Positions 1 through 10,826 of a stretch of DNA of 64,000 nt are shown one piece after another. Each line of letters opens with the position of its first letter. Position 1 is the stretch's first letter. The position numbers and the translations under genes are program-made. The notes beneath the pieces were generated by a model. That model was not told the DNA's origin. It did not search any database and was given only the letters and a program-made list of their open reading frames with translations. The stretch spans positions 1 to 64,000 of the forward strand of contig CANRKJ010000001.1 in assembly GCA_947631185.1 (NCBI GenBank), in the 5' to 3' direction. This DNA comes from an uncultured Clostridia bacterium. GTDB lineage: Bacteria; Bacillota; Clostridia; TANB77; CAG-508.

Positions 1-78
1 ACCGCCATTTGCGAGAACCGCATGAGTGGTGGTGTGAGAGGGGAGAAACACATTAAGTGTTATCCTCTACTCGATTAA
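1..78 (+). mobile_element. 3' end of a group II intron (truncated by window start)
   Basis: Sequence GCGAGAACCGCATGAGTGGTGGTGTGAGAGGGG...CCTCTACTCGATT resembles the 3' segment downstream of bacterial group II intron RT ORFs, with a terminal hairpin GAGGGGAGAAACACATTAAGTGTTATCCTC. Confidence 0.6.
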
Positions 79-214
79 AAAAAATAAATAAAAATATTTA
101 TAATAAGAAATAATAAAACAGATTTATGTTATATAAGAAATATTGCATATTAAATTTTTTTAATATATAATATGTATGATTTTAAAGATATAATTGGATT
201 AGAAGGGAGATAAT

Positions 215-2230
215 ATGAAAAAAATAATTATTTCTATTATTATTTTTATAATAATTATTGTAATTACTTTTACAAGTTTTATAGTTTATAAAAATACGCA
301 GGCCAAAAATAATCCTGAAGAAGTTGTAATGTCTTTTTTTTCTTATATTGAAAAAGAAGAATATGAAAATATGTATAATCTTTTAGATACTTCAAGTAAA
401 GAAAAGTTTTCCTTGGAGGACTTTACTGCTAGAAATAAAAACATCTATGATGGTATTTCATTATCCAAAATAGATATAGAAATAAAAAATAAAGAAGAAA
501 TTAATAAATCCAGTATAAAAATATATTATGATGAATCTCTAGAAATAGCGACTGGCCTAAAAAATTTTTCAAATAATGTTATATTAAATAAGGAAGATAA
601 AGAATTTAAAATTTCTTGGTCTTCAAAATTAATATTTCCAGAGTTAGAAGATAATTATAAAGTAAAAGTTAGCAAAACTAATGCAAAAAGAGGTTCTATT
701 ATTGATAGAAATGACAATTATTTAGCTGTACAAGGAACTGTTTCTAGTGTAGGAATTGTGCTTGGTAAATTAGGAGAAAATAAAGATGAAAATATATCTA
801 AGATATCTGAAATTTTAAATGTATCTACAGAATCTATTAATAAGTCTTTATCTAGTTCTTGGGTAAAAGATGATTCTTTTGTGCCAATAAAAAGTGTTTC
901 AGCAAATGATACACAAACAAAAGATGCACTACTTACTATACCAGGTGTTAAGATTACATCAGATACAGCAAGAACATACCCTTATGGGGAAATTACATCA
1001 CATATAACAGGATATGTACAAAGTATAACAGCAGAGGAATTAGAAAAGTATAAGGACAAAGGATATAATAGTAATTCTATAATAGGTAAAAAAGGAATTG
1101 AAAAATTATATGAGGATAAACTGAGAGGTACAGATGGTGTAGAAATATATATTGTTGATGATTCAAATAATAAAGTAGCAACTATTGGAGAAACTGAAAT
1201 AAAAGATGGTGAAGATATAAAATTAACAATTGATATGAATATTCAAACAAAACTATATGATAGTTTAAAAGATGATAAAGGTTTCTTTGTAGTTATGAAT
1301 CCTAAAACGGGTGAGTTACTAGCTTTAATTAGTACTCCAAGTTATGATGCGAATAAATTCGTATTAGGTATGAGTTCTGATGAATGGGAACAATTATCTC
1401 AAGATAATAATAATCCAATGTATACGAGATTTTTACAAACATGGTGCCCAGGATCTACATTTAAGCCTATAACTGGAGCTATCGGATTAACATCACAGAA
1501 ACTTTCAGTAGATGATCAATTTTCTTATTCAGGTTTATCATGGCAAAAAGATAATAGTTGGGGAAGTTATAATATAACAACATTGACAGCTTATAATGGA
1601 GCTAAGAATTTAAGAAATGCATTGATTCATTCAGATAATATTTATTTTGCACAGGCAGCATTACAAATTGGATCAGACGAGATGATGAATGGGTTAAATA
1701 GAATAAAATTTAATGAGAATATCAATGTACTGAATGCTTCAAAATCTAAATATTCAAATAGCGATATTATAGAAAAAGAAACTCTTTTAGCAGATACAGG
1801 ATATGGTCAAGGAGAACTATTAGTAAATCCTATTCACATGGCGAGTATTTATTCTGCTTTTGCAAATGATGGTAATATGGTAAAACCTTATATAGAATAT
1901 AAAGAAGAAGTAGAAAAAGAATTTTTAGTAGAAAATGCTTTTTCTGAAGAAAGTGCAAATATTATAAAAGATGATTTAATTCAAGTAATAGAAAATCCTG
2001 AAGGAACTGCTAACGATATGAAGATATCAGGAAGAACAATTGCTGGAAAAACAGGAACAGCAGAACTTAAGGTGTCAAAAGAAGATGAAGGTGATACACT
2101 TGGTTGGTTTGATTGTGTTACAGTTGATGATAATGATAATCAATTATTAATAATTAGTATGGTAGAGAATGCAAAAATAAATGGAGGAAGTCATTATTTA
2201 ATTAAGAAAATTAGAACTTTATTTGAATAA
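215..2230 (+). CDS. Penicillin-binding protein, transpeptidase with NTF2-like/MecA_N-type N-terminal domain
   Basis: N-terminal TM, GSIIDRNDNYLA, STFKP active-site motif (CPGSTFKPITG), KTGTAE motif. Confidence 0.9.
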   Translation: MKKIIISIIIFIIIIVITFTSFIVYKNTQAKNNPEEVVMSFFSYIEKEEYENMYNLLDTSSKEKFSLEDFTARNKNIYDGISLSKIDIEIKNKEEINKSSIKIYYDESLEIATGLKNFSNNVILNKEDKEFKISWSSKLIFPELEDNYKVKVSKTNAKRGSIIDRNDNYLAVQGTVSSVGIVLGKLGENKDENISKISEILNVSTESINKSLSSSWVKDDSFVPIKSVSANDTQTKDALLTIPGVKITSDTARTYPYGEITSHITGYVQSITAEELEKYKDKGYNSNSIIGKKGIEKLYEDKLRGTDGVEIYIVDDSNNKVATIGETEIKDGEDIKLTIDMNIQTKLYDSLKDDKGFFVVMNPKTGELLALISTPSYDANKFVLGMSSDEWEQLSQDNNNPMYTRFLQTWCPGSTFKPITGAIGLTSQKLSVDDQFSYSGLSWQKDNSWGSYNITTLTAYNGAKNLRNALIHSDNIYFAQAALQIGSDEMMNGLNRIKFNENINVLNASKSKYSNSDIIEKETLLADTGYGQGELLVNPIHMASIYSAFANDGNMVKPYIEYKEEVEKEFLVENAFSEESANIIKDDLIQVIENPEGTANDMKISGRTIAGKTGTAELKVSKEDEGDTLGWFDCVTVDDNDNQLLIISMVENAKINGGSHYLIKKIRTLFE

Positions 2231-2245
2231 CGATAAGATGTAAAA

Positions 2246-3967
2246 ATGGGAAATATAGTATTATTAGATGATTTAACAATAAATCAAATAGCTGCTGGTG
2301 AGGTTATTGAAAGACCAGCAAATGTTGTAAAAGAGTTAGTAGAAAACTCAATAGATGCTGGAAGTAAAAATATAACAGTTGAAATAAAAAAAGGTGGAAA
2401 ATCTTTTATTAAAGTAATTGATAATGGTAAAGGAATAGAAATTGAAGATATCCCTTTAGCATTTGAACGTCATGCAACTAGTAAAATTAGAGATATATCT
2501 GATTTAGAGAACACATATTCATTTGGATTTAGAGGTGAAGCTATTGCAAGTATTCTGTCAATTTCTAAAATGACACTAATAACCAGAACTAAAGAAAAGG
2601 AAATTGGAATAAAAATAGAAGCACAAGGTGGAGAGCTACTGAATAAAGAAGATATTGCTTCACAGATTGGAACAACTTTTATAGTTGAAGATCTTTTTTA
2701 TAATACACCAGTTAGATTTAAATTTTTGAAACAAGATTCTACTGAATTTAGATATATAAAAGAGATGCTTCAAAAAATTGCTCTTGCAAATTTAGATGTT
2801 TCAATAAGCTTGATAAGTGATGGAAAACTCATTTTTAAATCCTCTGGAAATGGGTCATTAAGAGATTTGGTTTATATATTATATGGAAAAGAAATACAAG
2901 AAAATTTATTAGATGTTGAGTATGAAGAAAATGGTATTACAATAACTGGTGTTATTGGAAATACTATGATTGCAAAAGATTCAAGGAAAAGTCAGATTTT
3001 TTTCTTAAATAAAAGAAATATAAATAATAGAATTTTAACAAATAGTAGTGATGAAGCTTTTAAAGGTGGAGCTGGTATTGGAAAATTTGGATTTTTGATA
3101 TTAAATATACAGATGCCAGCAAATTTATATGATGTTAATGTCCATCCAACAAAATTAGAAGTTAGATTTAAAGATGAAGATACTGTTTATAAAATATTAT
3201 ATAGAGCTATTAAAGAAACACTTCTTAAAGCTGAATTTTTAGGTGATAAAAATAGAAATGAAAATAATATTAAATATGTAAATAATGAACTTGATTATGT
3301 TACCAGTCATTTTAATAATGATGATAATAAAAAGGGTTCTGAAACAGATAAAGAAAAAAAAGTTGATCTTATAAAAAAAGATTATATCAAAGAATTAAAA
3401 TATAAATACATTGGAATTATTTTTAAAACTTTTATAATAATAGAGATAGATGATGAATTATATTTTGTAGACCAACATGCTGCACATGAAAGATTGTTAT
3501 ATGAGCAAATTAAAGAAAATTATAAAAATAATATTGAAAATAATACTCAAATGATGTTAATGCCTGATATAAGGGAATTATCTCATAAGGAACATTATTT
3601 TGTTAAAAAGAATTTAAAATATTTTACGAATTCAGGTTTTGATATAGAGCCATTTGGAGAAAATTCTATAAAGATAAACGGATTGCCTGATATAGAATAT
3701 AAAGCAAATAAATCAGATTTATTTACAGATGTATTAGATGAAATGGTTACAAATGAAAGAAATAGTATAAAAGATCAAGAAGATAGATTCATTGCTACTG
3801 TTGCGTGTAAAGCAGCTGTTAAAGCAAATATGGATTTAACTAAAGAAGAAGTTGATAATTTATTAAAAAATTTATTCAAATTAAGAAACCCTTATACATG
3901 TCCACACGGAAGACCTACAACAATAAAAATGAGCAAAAAAGAAATAGAGAAAATATTAGGAGTATAG
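2246..3967 (+). CDS. mutL: DNA mismatch repair endonuclease MutL
   Basis: IAAGEVIERPANVVKELVENSIDAG, GFRGEA, C-terminal DQHAAHERLLYE and CPHGRPT. Confidence 0.97.
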   Translation: MGNIVLLDDLTINQIAAGEVIERPANVVKELVENSIDAGSKNITVEIKKGGKSFIKVIDNGKGIEIEDIPLAFERHATSKIRDISDLENTYSFGFRGEAIASILSISKMTLITRTKEKEIGIKIEAQGGELLNKEDIASQIGTTFIVEDLFYNTPVRFKFLKQDSTEFRYIKEMLQKIALANLDVSISLISDGKLIFKSSGNGSLRDLVYILYGKEIQENLLDVEYEENGITITGVIGNTMIAKDSRKSQIFFLNKRNINNRILTNSSDEAFKGGAGIGKFGFLILNIQMPANLYDVNVHPTKLEVRFKDEDTVYKILYRAIKETLLKAEFLGDKNRNENNIKYVNNELDYVTSHFNNDDNKKGSETDKEKKVDLIKKDYIKELKYKYIGIIFKTFIIIEIDDELYFVDQHAAHERLLYEQIKENYKNNIENNTQMMLMPDIRELSHKEHYFVKKNLKYFTNSGFDIEPFGENSIKINGLPDIEYKANKSDLFTDVLDEMVTNERNSIKDQEDRFIATVACKAAVKANMDLTKEEVDNLLKNLFKLRNPYTCPHGRPTTIKMSKKEIEKILGV

Positions 3968-3968
3968 T

Positions 3969-4451
3969 ATGTTAAATATAAATATTGTTTGTGTAGGAAA
4001 AGTTAGAGAAGATTATTTAAAAATGGCTGTAGCAGAATATTCAAAAAGACTCTCAAAATATTGTAATTTAAATATAATAGAACTTGCTGATGAGAAATTG
4101 CCTGAAAAAGTTAATGATAGTATTATAGATGATATAAAAAATAAAGAATGTAACAAAATAAAAAATTGTTTGAAAAAAGATTCTTATATTTTTGCCCTAG
4201 ATTTGAGAGGAAAGCAATATTCTTCTGAAGAATTTTCTAAAAAGATTGATGATATTGCTTTGAACATTAATAGTTCTATTACATTTATAATTGGAGGTAC
4301 ATTAGGATTAAATGATGAAGTACTTAATATAAGCAATGAAAAAATTAGTTTTTCAAAAATGACATTTCCTCATCAATTATTTAGAGTATTTTTACTTGAA
4401 CAAATCTTTAGAGCATTTAAAATCTCTAAAGGAGAAACTTATCATTGGTAA
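3969..4451 (+). CDS. rlmH: 23S rRNA pseudouridine1915 N3-methyltransferase RlmH
   Basis: 160 aa; FIIGGTLGL, MTFPHQLFRVFLLEQIFRAFKISKGETYHW. Confidence 0.95.
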   Translation: MLNINIVCVGKVREDYLKMAVAEYSKRLSKYCNLNIIELADEKLPEKVNDSIIDDIKNKECNKIKNCLKKDSYIFALDLRGKQYSSEEFSKKIDDIALNINSSITFIIGGTLGLNDEVLNISNEKISFSKMTFPHQLFRVFLLEQIFRAFKISKGETYHW

Positions 4452-4555
4452 AAGTAAATAGCATTTTAGGTAATTGAAATAATTATATTATCAGGTGTTG
4501 AAGAAGTGTATAAATTGATTGTTATAAAGATTACAGGTTTTAAGGAGGATTTTAT

Positions 4556-5707
4556 ATGGTTAAAGCTAGATTTTATGAAAAACCTTATTTAAAAAAATTT
4601 GAAAGTATTGTTAAAGAAAAGATTGTTGAAAATGGTAAGATAAAAATCGTTTTAAATGATACTCTTTTTTATCCTGAGGGTGGAGGTCAGCCAGCTGATA
4701 AAGGATATATAAATAATATAGAAGTAGTAGATGTTCAGGAAAAAAATGGAAAAATATATCATACTATTTTAGGAGATATTGAACCAGGTGAACCAGTTAA
4801 AGGTAAAATTGATTTTGACTATAGATTTTTGAATATGCAACATCATACGGCTGAACACATTGTAGCAGGATTGATATGTAAAAATTATAATGCAGAAAAT
4901 GTTGGATTCCATATTGGTGAATCATATGTTACTTTAGATGTAAATGTAATTTTAAATCAAGAACAAATAAAAAATATAGAAATAGAAGCTAATAAAATTG
5001 TTTATAAAAATTTATTAGTAAAAACTAATTTTTATGATGAAGAAGATGTTAAAGATTGGGAATATAGAAGTAAAAAAGAACTTAGTGGAGAAATTAGATT
5101 AGTTGAAATTCCTGGAGTTGATTTATGTGCTTGTTGTGGTCTCCATGTAAAAAGAACAGGAGAAATTGGTCTTATAAAATTATTGTCAGTTGAGAAATAT
5201 AAATCAGGTTCTAGAATTTATATAGTTTGTGGAAAAAAAGCTCTAGATAATTATAATTTTGAGTATGACATAGTAAATAAAATTTCTGTAGAATTGTCTG
5301 CTAAACATGAAAATGTTTATTCTTCTATATTAACACTTAAAGATGAAATTAAAAACTTAGATAAGAAAAATAATGAACTTCAAAATAAATTATTTGATAT
5401 TGAAATTTCAAATTTAGAAAATAAACATACACAAATTATTTTTAAAGAAAATTTAGATATGGATAAAATAAAATCATTATGTTTAAAATTAAAAAATAAA
5501 GTAGATAGAATAGCAGGAGTGTTTTCTAAAGAGGATGATTTATATAAATATATGATTATGAGTGATTTTGATGATGTCAAAAAAATTTCTAAGGAATTTA
5601 ATGAGATTTGCTCTGGAAAAGGTGGAGGAAACACTACTATGGCACAAGGAAAGGTATATTCAGATAAAGAAAAGATAGAAGACTTTTTTAAAAGATATGA
5701 TAATTAA
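4556..5707 (+). CDS. Alanyl-tRNA editing protein (AlaX-type, DHHA1 domain)
   Basis: LFYPEGGGQPADKG, HHTAEHIV, C-terminal GKGGGNTTMAQG. Confidence 0.9.
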   Translation: MVKARFYEKPYLKKFESIVKEKIVENGKIKIVLNDTLFYPEGGGQPADKGYINNIEVVDVQEKNGKIYHTILGDIEPGEPVKGKIDFDYRFLNMQHHTAEHIVAGLICKNYNAENVGFHIGESYVTLDVNVILNQEQIKNIEIEANKIVYKNLLVKTNFYDEEDVKDWEYRSKKELSGEIRLVEIPGVDLCACCGLHVKRTGEIGLIKLLSVEKYKSGSRIYIVCGKKALDNYNFEYDIVNKISVELSAKHENVYSSILTLKDEIKNLDKKNNELQNKLFDIEISNLENKHTQIIFKENLDMDKIKSLCLKLKNKVDRIAGVFSKEDDLYKYMIMSDFDDVKKISKEFNEICSGKGGGNTTMAQGKVYSDKEKIEDFFKRYDN

Positions 5708-5737
5708 TAAAACAAAATGAAAAAATAATTAAAAAAA

Positions 5738-6086
5738 TGTAGGGGCGCTCATCGGGCGCCCGCAAAGAAACATAAAATAAAATGAAAAATAATTGAAAAA
5801 TGCAGGGGCGCTCATCGGGCGCCCGCAAAGAAAAATAAAACAAAATGAAAAAATAATTAAAAAAATGTAGGGCCTCTCATCGGGCGCCCGCAAAGAAACA
5901 TAAAATAAAATGAAAAATAATTGAAAAAAATGTAGGGGCGCTCATTGGGCGCCCGCAAAGAAAAATAAAACAAAATGAAAAAAATAATTGAAAAATGCAG
6001 GGGCGCTCATTGGGCGCCCACAAAGAAAAATAAAACAAAATGAAAAAATAATTAAAAAAATGTAGGGCCTCTCATCGGGCGCCCGC
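5738..6086 (+). repeat. Tandem array of six 63-65 bp units, each with a GC-rich hairpin core (GGGCGC-TCATCGG-GCGCCC) in an A-rich spacer
   Basis: Core tg(t/c)agggg/c...gggcgccc(g/a)c begins at about 5738, 5801, 5866, 5931, 5996, 6061. Confidence 0.95.
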
Positions 6087-6121
6087 AAAAAAATTATTGT
6101 TAAAAGCTGGGAGAAAAAATA

Positions 6122-6622
6122 ATGAAAGAATATGAAAACTATATAGAAAATGAGATAAAAAAAAGAAAAATTAAAGTTTTATTTGTATGTTTAGGTAACA
6201 TATGTCGTTCTCCAATGGCTGAATTTATATTTAAAGATATGATAAATAAAAAAGGATTAAACGACAAATTTATAGTAAAATCTGTAGCGACAAGTTATGA
6301 AGAAATTGGAAATGATATTCACTATGGTGCAAAAGAAAAATTGACTCAAAAAAATATTCCTTTTACAAAAAGAAAAGCAACCATAATAACTGCTGAAGAT
6401 TATAATAATTATGATTTTATAATTGGAATGGAAGAATCTAATATAAAAAATATAAAACGAATTGTAGGAGAAGATTTTGATAATAAAATTAGTAAATTAT
6501 TAGATTATTCAGACAATCCAAGAGATATTGCAGATCCTTGGTACACTGGTAATTTTGAAATAACTTATAATGACATAGTAGAAGGGTGTAATGGATTGAT
6601 AAATTATTTAATAAAATTGTAA
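6122..6622 (+). CDS. Low molecular weight protein tyrosine phosphatase
   Basis: VLFVCLGNICRSPMAE P-loop; DPWYTGNFE. Confidence 0.95.
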   Translation: MKEYENYIENEIKKRKIKVLFVCLGNICRSPMAEFIFKDMINKKGLNDKFIVKSVATSYEEIGNDIHYGAKEKLTQKNIPFTKRKATIITAEDYNNYDFIIGMEESNIKNIKRIVGEDFDNKISKLLDYSDNPRDIADPWYTGNFEITYNDIVEGCNGLINYLIKL

Positions 6623-6830
6623 TACAACATATTTTGTATGTAAGAGATATGCAAATATTACAATCTTTTAAAAGATTGGAGAAATAAAAGTGTATAAAAC
6701 AATAGTGAAATACAAATTATTGTAAATTAGTATTTGGTAGAAAAAATTTTAGATTATTTTTATGTTTATAAAAAATAATGAAAATTCATATTTAAGAATT
6801 ATAAAAAGAAGTAATATTTAGGAGGAAAAA

Positions 6831-7673
6831 ATGGCTGTAGATGTTGTAATAAGAAGTAAAGGTTTATTTAAGAAAAATTTAAAAATAAAAGATGTTATTT
6901 TTGAAAACATGAGATATGGGATTATGGATGAAGCTTATAGATTAGTTGAGAATGAAACTGGAAAATATACAGTTGTATTTAATACATTAGAGATATGTAG
7001 AGGTTATGAAATTAGTTTTGAAAAAGGAAAAGTAGAATTAAGAATGGCTCTTCCAACAAGTAATTCAGATATAGAATTCTTTTATGAATATATAAAAAGA
7101 ATTTGTAAGATTATGAATACAAATGAATTTGAAAGAGATGGAGAAAAGGGAACCTTTGATAAAATTGATTCATATATATCTATGGATATTTCTGCAAGTA
7201 TAGGAGCACTTGAGAGTATGGAAGAAAATATTAATAATGGTAATTATACATCTATGTATTTATTTGGTGCAATAAATCCTATATGTGTTGGAAAACAAGA
7301 ACTATTAAAGATAAATAAAGATACAAATAATTTAGGAAAATTAATGAATAGCTTACAATCTATGGATGTTTATTATGCAATGGCTAAAGCATACAAAAGA
7401 GATGATGATACGATTTTTGGAGTATATGTATTAACAGAAAATGTAACTAGTGTATTGCCTTTTGAACCTAATTTATTTATGAACAAAGATATAATTGTAA
7501 ATGATTGGAATATTATGTTTTTTATAGATGGAAAAAATTCTGGTGCTATACCATATGATAAATTTATAGAAAATGTTAATAAAGATGAAATTTATGATGA
7601 TAAAAATTTTATTATTACAATGAATAAATTAGAGATGGAAGAATTGCTTAGTAAATATAAAGTAGAGTTATAA
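6831..7673 (+). CDS. Conserved hypothetical protein (DUF4299-like)
   Basis: 280 aa ORF with RBS (aggagg); family guess from overall look only. Confidence 0.55.
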   Translation: MAVDVVIRSKGLFKKNLKIKDVIFENMRYGIMDEAYRLVENETGKYTVVFNTLEICRGYEISFEKGKVELRMALPTSNSDIEFFYEYIKRICKIMNTNEFERDGEKGTFDKIDSYISMDISASIGALESMEENINNGNYTSMYLFGAINPICVGKQELLKINKDTNNLGKLMNSLQSMDVYYAMAKAYKRDDDTIFGVYVLTENVTSVLPFEPNLFMNKDIIVNDWNIMFFIDGKNSGAIPYDKFIENVNKDEIYDDKNFIITMNKLEMEELLSKYKVEL

Positions 7674-7827
7674 AATTTTTGATAATGTTATTGTTATATG
7701 TGAACATGGTTCAAAAAATAATGCTTGTTAATAAATTACAATTAAGAAAAAGAGCAAATGAGTATAAAAACTTATCTTTAGTATAAGAGAAGAATAATAT
7801 ACAAAAATTAAAGAGGAGAAAATCGTA

Positions 7828-10482
7828 ATGTTTCTAGAAAAATGTGAATTTAAGGGTACTTTCAGAAAATATCAAGCAGAAGTTTTAAAGGAATTTGATA
7901 AACACATAAAAGATAAAAAAATAAATGTAGTAGCAGCACCAGGTTCAGGAAAAACAATCCTTGGTCTTCAAATGATATGCAAACTAAATCAACATGTGCT
8001 TATATTAGCTCCAACCATAACAATCAGAAATCAATGGAAAGAACGCTTTATCACATCATATGTACCAGAAGGAACGCAAATAGACTTTATCTCAGATGAT
8101 GTATACAATCTGAACAAATTCAATATAATAACATACCAAGCACTTCATTATGCTTTGAATAAAAAGATAATAAAAGAAGAAGAAATCGAAAAAGAAGAGG
8201 AAGAATCAACAGTAAGAGTTAAAACAGAAGAAATTGAGTATGATTTAATTCAAGAGTTAAAATCTAAAAAAATTAATACAATAGTTTTAGATGAAGCACA
8301 TCACTTAAGAGCAGAATGGTGGAAAAGTTTATGCCAAGTAATTAAAGAAATACAAGATATTAAAGTAATATCACTAACAGCAACTCCACCATATGATGTA
8401 GAAGAAAATGAATGGAGAAAATATGAAGAAGTATGTGGCCCAATAGATACAGAAATTTCTGTCCCAGAGCTTGTTGCAACAGGAGATTTATGCCCTCATC
8501 AAGATTATGTAATATTTAATATGGTTACCAAACAAGAACTTGTGGAAATTAGAAAAATACGAAATAGTATAGATGAATTTGTTGAGCAATTAAAACAAAA
8601 TAAAGAATTTGTTGAAATGGTAACATCTAATAAAGTTTTAAATAGTTGGCAAACAAATGAAGATACAATATTAAATGATACGAAATATTATTCTAGCATA
8701 ATAATTTTCTTAAACTCTCTAGGTGTAAACATAGATAAAAGATTAGTAAAATTAATATCTGGTACAACAATAATACCAACTTTCAACAAAAAATGGGCAG
8801 AAATTTTACTTAAAAATGTAATTTATGTGCATAATGATGATTATCCAGAAAATGTGTTATTAATTAAAGATTTAAAAAAGCAACTAGAAATTTTAGGCTG
8901 TGCAGAAAAAAGAAATGTATATCTTGAAGATGTTAATGCTGTAAGGAAATTAATGGCTAGCAGTATTTCAAAATTAGATAGTATAGAGCAAATTGCTGAA
9001 AAAGAATATGGAGCATTAAAAGAAAATTTAAGTATGGTAGTTTTAGCAGATTATGTAAGGCATGATTATCTGGATTGTAATATAGAAAATATAAACAAAC
9101 TTGGAGTTATTCCTATATTCAGACGTCTACATGCAAAAAATATTTGTAGTAACTTAGCTGTTTTAACAGGGAGTTTAAAAATAGTACATAAAAGTGTTGT
9201 TCCATATATAAAAGAACAATTGAATTTATTAAATATAAATGATGATAATATTTTTACAGATTTATCAATTGATAATAATTATGTGGTAATTAAAGGAAGC
9301 AAAAAAATTGAAAATGCTATTGTAAAAATTGTAACAGAATGCATAAATTTAAAGAAAATAAACATTGTTATTGGAACAGTTGCATTATTAGGCGAAGGAT
9401 GGGATGCTCCAGCTGTTAACAGTCTTGTTTTAGCAAGTTATGTAGGCTCTTTTATGTTATCAAACCAAATGAGAGGTAGAGCAATTAGAAAAAATAGAGA
9501 ACAAAATAAAACTGCAAACATTTGGCATTTAGTAAGTTTAGCAAAATTAAAAAATAACGAATTAGATTTCAGCGATTTAGAAACATTGAAAAGACGATTT
9601 AAAGGTTTTGTAGGAATTGCTTATTATGATAATTTAATACAGAATGGGATGGAAAGATTAAGCATAATTAATACAGAAAAGCTTAAGGAAGATTATAATT
9701 TAGTTAATGAGGAAATGTATAAAATTGCCATTAATAGAGAATTAATGGCAGATAGATGGAAAAAAATTTTAGACTTATTTGGTGGAACTAATATAAAAAT
9801 GGTAGACAAGTTAAGCGGAGATTTTAAAGTTACTAGTAAAACATTTGTTGCAATGGATTTTAAGAAAATGTTGTTAGTACTTTTAATTATAAATGTTGTA
9901 ATGCTCATTGCTTCTGGAATGTTTGCAATTGCTTCAAATATAGTTGGAAGATTTTTTATAAATATAGTTGTGGTTTTTTATTATCTATTAAAAATAATTA
10001 GACATTTAAATCCAATAAATTATATGAAAGAGATTGGGAAAACTATATTAAATAGTATGGTTATAACCAAAAAAATGTTAACTAATAGGCAATTGGTTAG
10101 CAATGAAATTGAATGTGTTGAAAATGAAGGAGTTAGATATTATAAAGTATATTTAAAAGGTGCAACTATATATGAGAATAATTTGTTTATTAAGAGTTTT
10201 GAGGAAGTTTATAATAAAGTTGCAGATACGCGTTATATTATTTGTGTGAAAAAGAAAAATCAGTTAACTAAAGATTCGTATTTTAATGTTCCTAGTATTT
10301 TAGATAATGATAAAAAAGATGCTGTGACTTTTCTAAATGAATGGAATAAGAATGTATGTAAGGGAAATCTTATTTATACAAGAAGTAAAGAGGGAAGGAA
10401 GTTATTGCTTAAAGCAAGGAAAAATAGTATGGCATATAATGAGAATTTTTTTGTAAGGAAAGAGGTTTCTAGATGGGAGTAG
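7828..10482 (+). CDS. Superfamily II DEAD/DEAH-box helicase
   Basis: AAPGSGKTILG (Walker A), DEAH, SLTATPP, MRGRAIRKNR; C-terminal TM segments. Confidence 0.85.
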   Translation: MFLEKCEFKGTFRKYQAEVLKEFDKHIKDKKINVVAAPGSGKTILGLQMICKLNQHVLILAPTITIRNQWKERFITSYVPEGTQIDFISDDVYNLNKFNIITYQALHYALNKKIIKEEEIEKEEEESTVRVKTEEIEYDLIQELKSKKINTIVLDEAHHLRAEWWKSLCQVIKEIQDIKVISLTATPPYDVEENEWRKYEEVCGPIDTEISVPELVATGDLCPHQDYVIFNMVTKQELVEIRKIRNSIDEFVEQLKQNKEFVEMVTSNKVLNSWQTNEDTILNDTKYYSSIIIFLNSLGVNIDKRLVKLISGTTIIPTFNKKWAEILLKNVIYVHNDDYPENVLLIKDLKKQLEILGCAEKRNVYLEDVNAVRKLMASSISKLDSIEQIAEKEYGALKENLSMVVLADYVRHDYLDCNIENINKLGVIPIFRRLHAKNICSNLAVLTGSLKIVHKSVVPYIKEQLNLLNINDDNIFTDLSIDNNYVVIKGSKKIENAIVKIVTECINLKKINIVIGTVALLGEGWDAPAVNSLVLASYVGSFMLSNQMRGRAIRKNREQNKTANIWHLVSLAKLKNNELDFSDLETLKRRFKGFVGIAYYDNLIQNGMERLSIINTEKLKEDYNLVNEEMYKIAINRELMADRWKKILDLFGGTNIKMVDKLSGDFKVTSKTFVAMDFKKMLLVLLIINVVMLIASGMFAIASNIVGRFFINIVVVFYYLLKIIRHLNPINYMKEIGKTILNSMVITKKMLTNRQLVSNEIECVENEGVRYYKVYLKGATIYENNLFIKSFEEVYNKVADTRYIICVKKKNQLTKDSYFNVPSILDNDKKDAVTFLNEWNKNVCKGNLIYTRSKEGRKLLLKARKNSMAYNENFFVRKEVSRWE

Positions 10483-10691
10483 ACACAGGGATGGTTTATA
10501 AGAAACTTGCTAAGACCTTGAAATAAGCTAAATATAGGTAGCAGGTTTATTACTGGACTTTTTTTGATTTATATGATATAATATTTGATGGTTTTTTTAT
10601 TTAAATTATTATTTCTATAAAGTATATTTATATGAAATAGTAGTATGGTAAATTTATCAATACTAAGTAAATACAAATGAGGAGGTAAAAT

Positions 10692-10703
10692 ATGGCAGAA
10701 TAA
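10692..10703 (+). other. Mini-ORF M-A-E-stop behind a strong RBS (gene remnant or leader)
   Basis: gaggaggtaaaatATGGCAGAATAA. Confidence 0.4.
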
Positions 10704-10826
10704 GTTATAACGTTTAATTCATTTTTCTCTATATATACTATTATAAAATAGTACTTATAGAAATCATTCACAAGTGTCCAATTAACCAAGTTTTCTTGGG
10801 TACAACAAAGCATAAGGAGAGATATT

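Noticed and set aside
1301-1312. CGG trinucleotides within CCT AAA ACG GGT and many similar places
   Set aside because: Out of frame (ACG GGT, AAC GGA, TAC GGA, GCG GCT and so on); reading continues normally, so these are not recoding sites and serve as negative controls.
5380-5634. Antisense ORFs (e.g. 5380-5634, 9693-9908, 18019-18339, 24712-25146, 26219-26662, 28279-28845, 59609-59899)
   Set aside because: They lie opposite well-supported genes, have no RBS or recognisable motifs, and reflect low-GC antisense codon bias.
5738-6086. CRISPR array
   Set aside because: Repeats and spacers are both repeated; spacers are near-identical A-rich sequence and there are no cas genes, so it is a tandem hairpin array.
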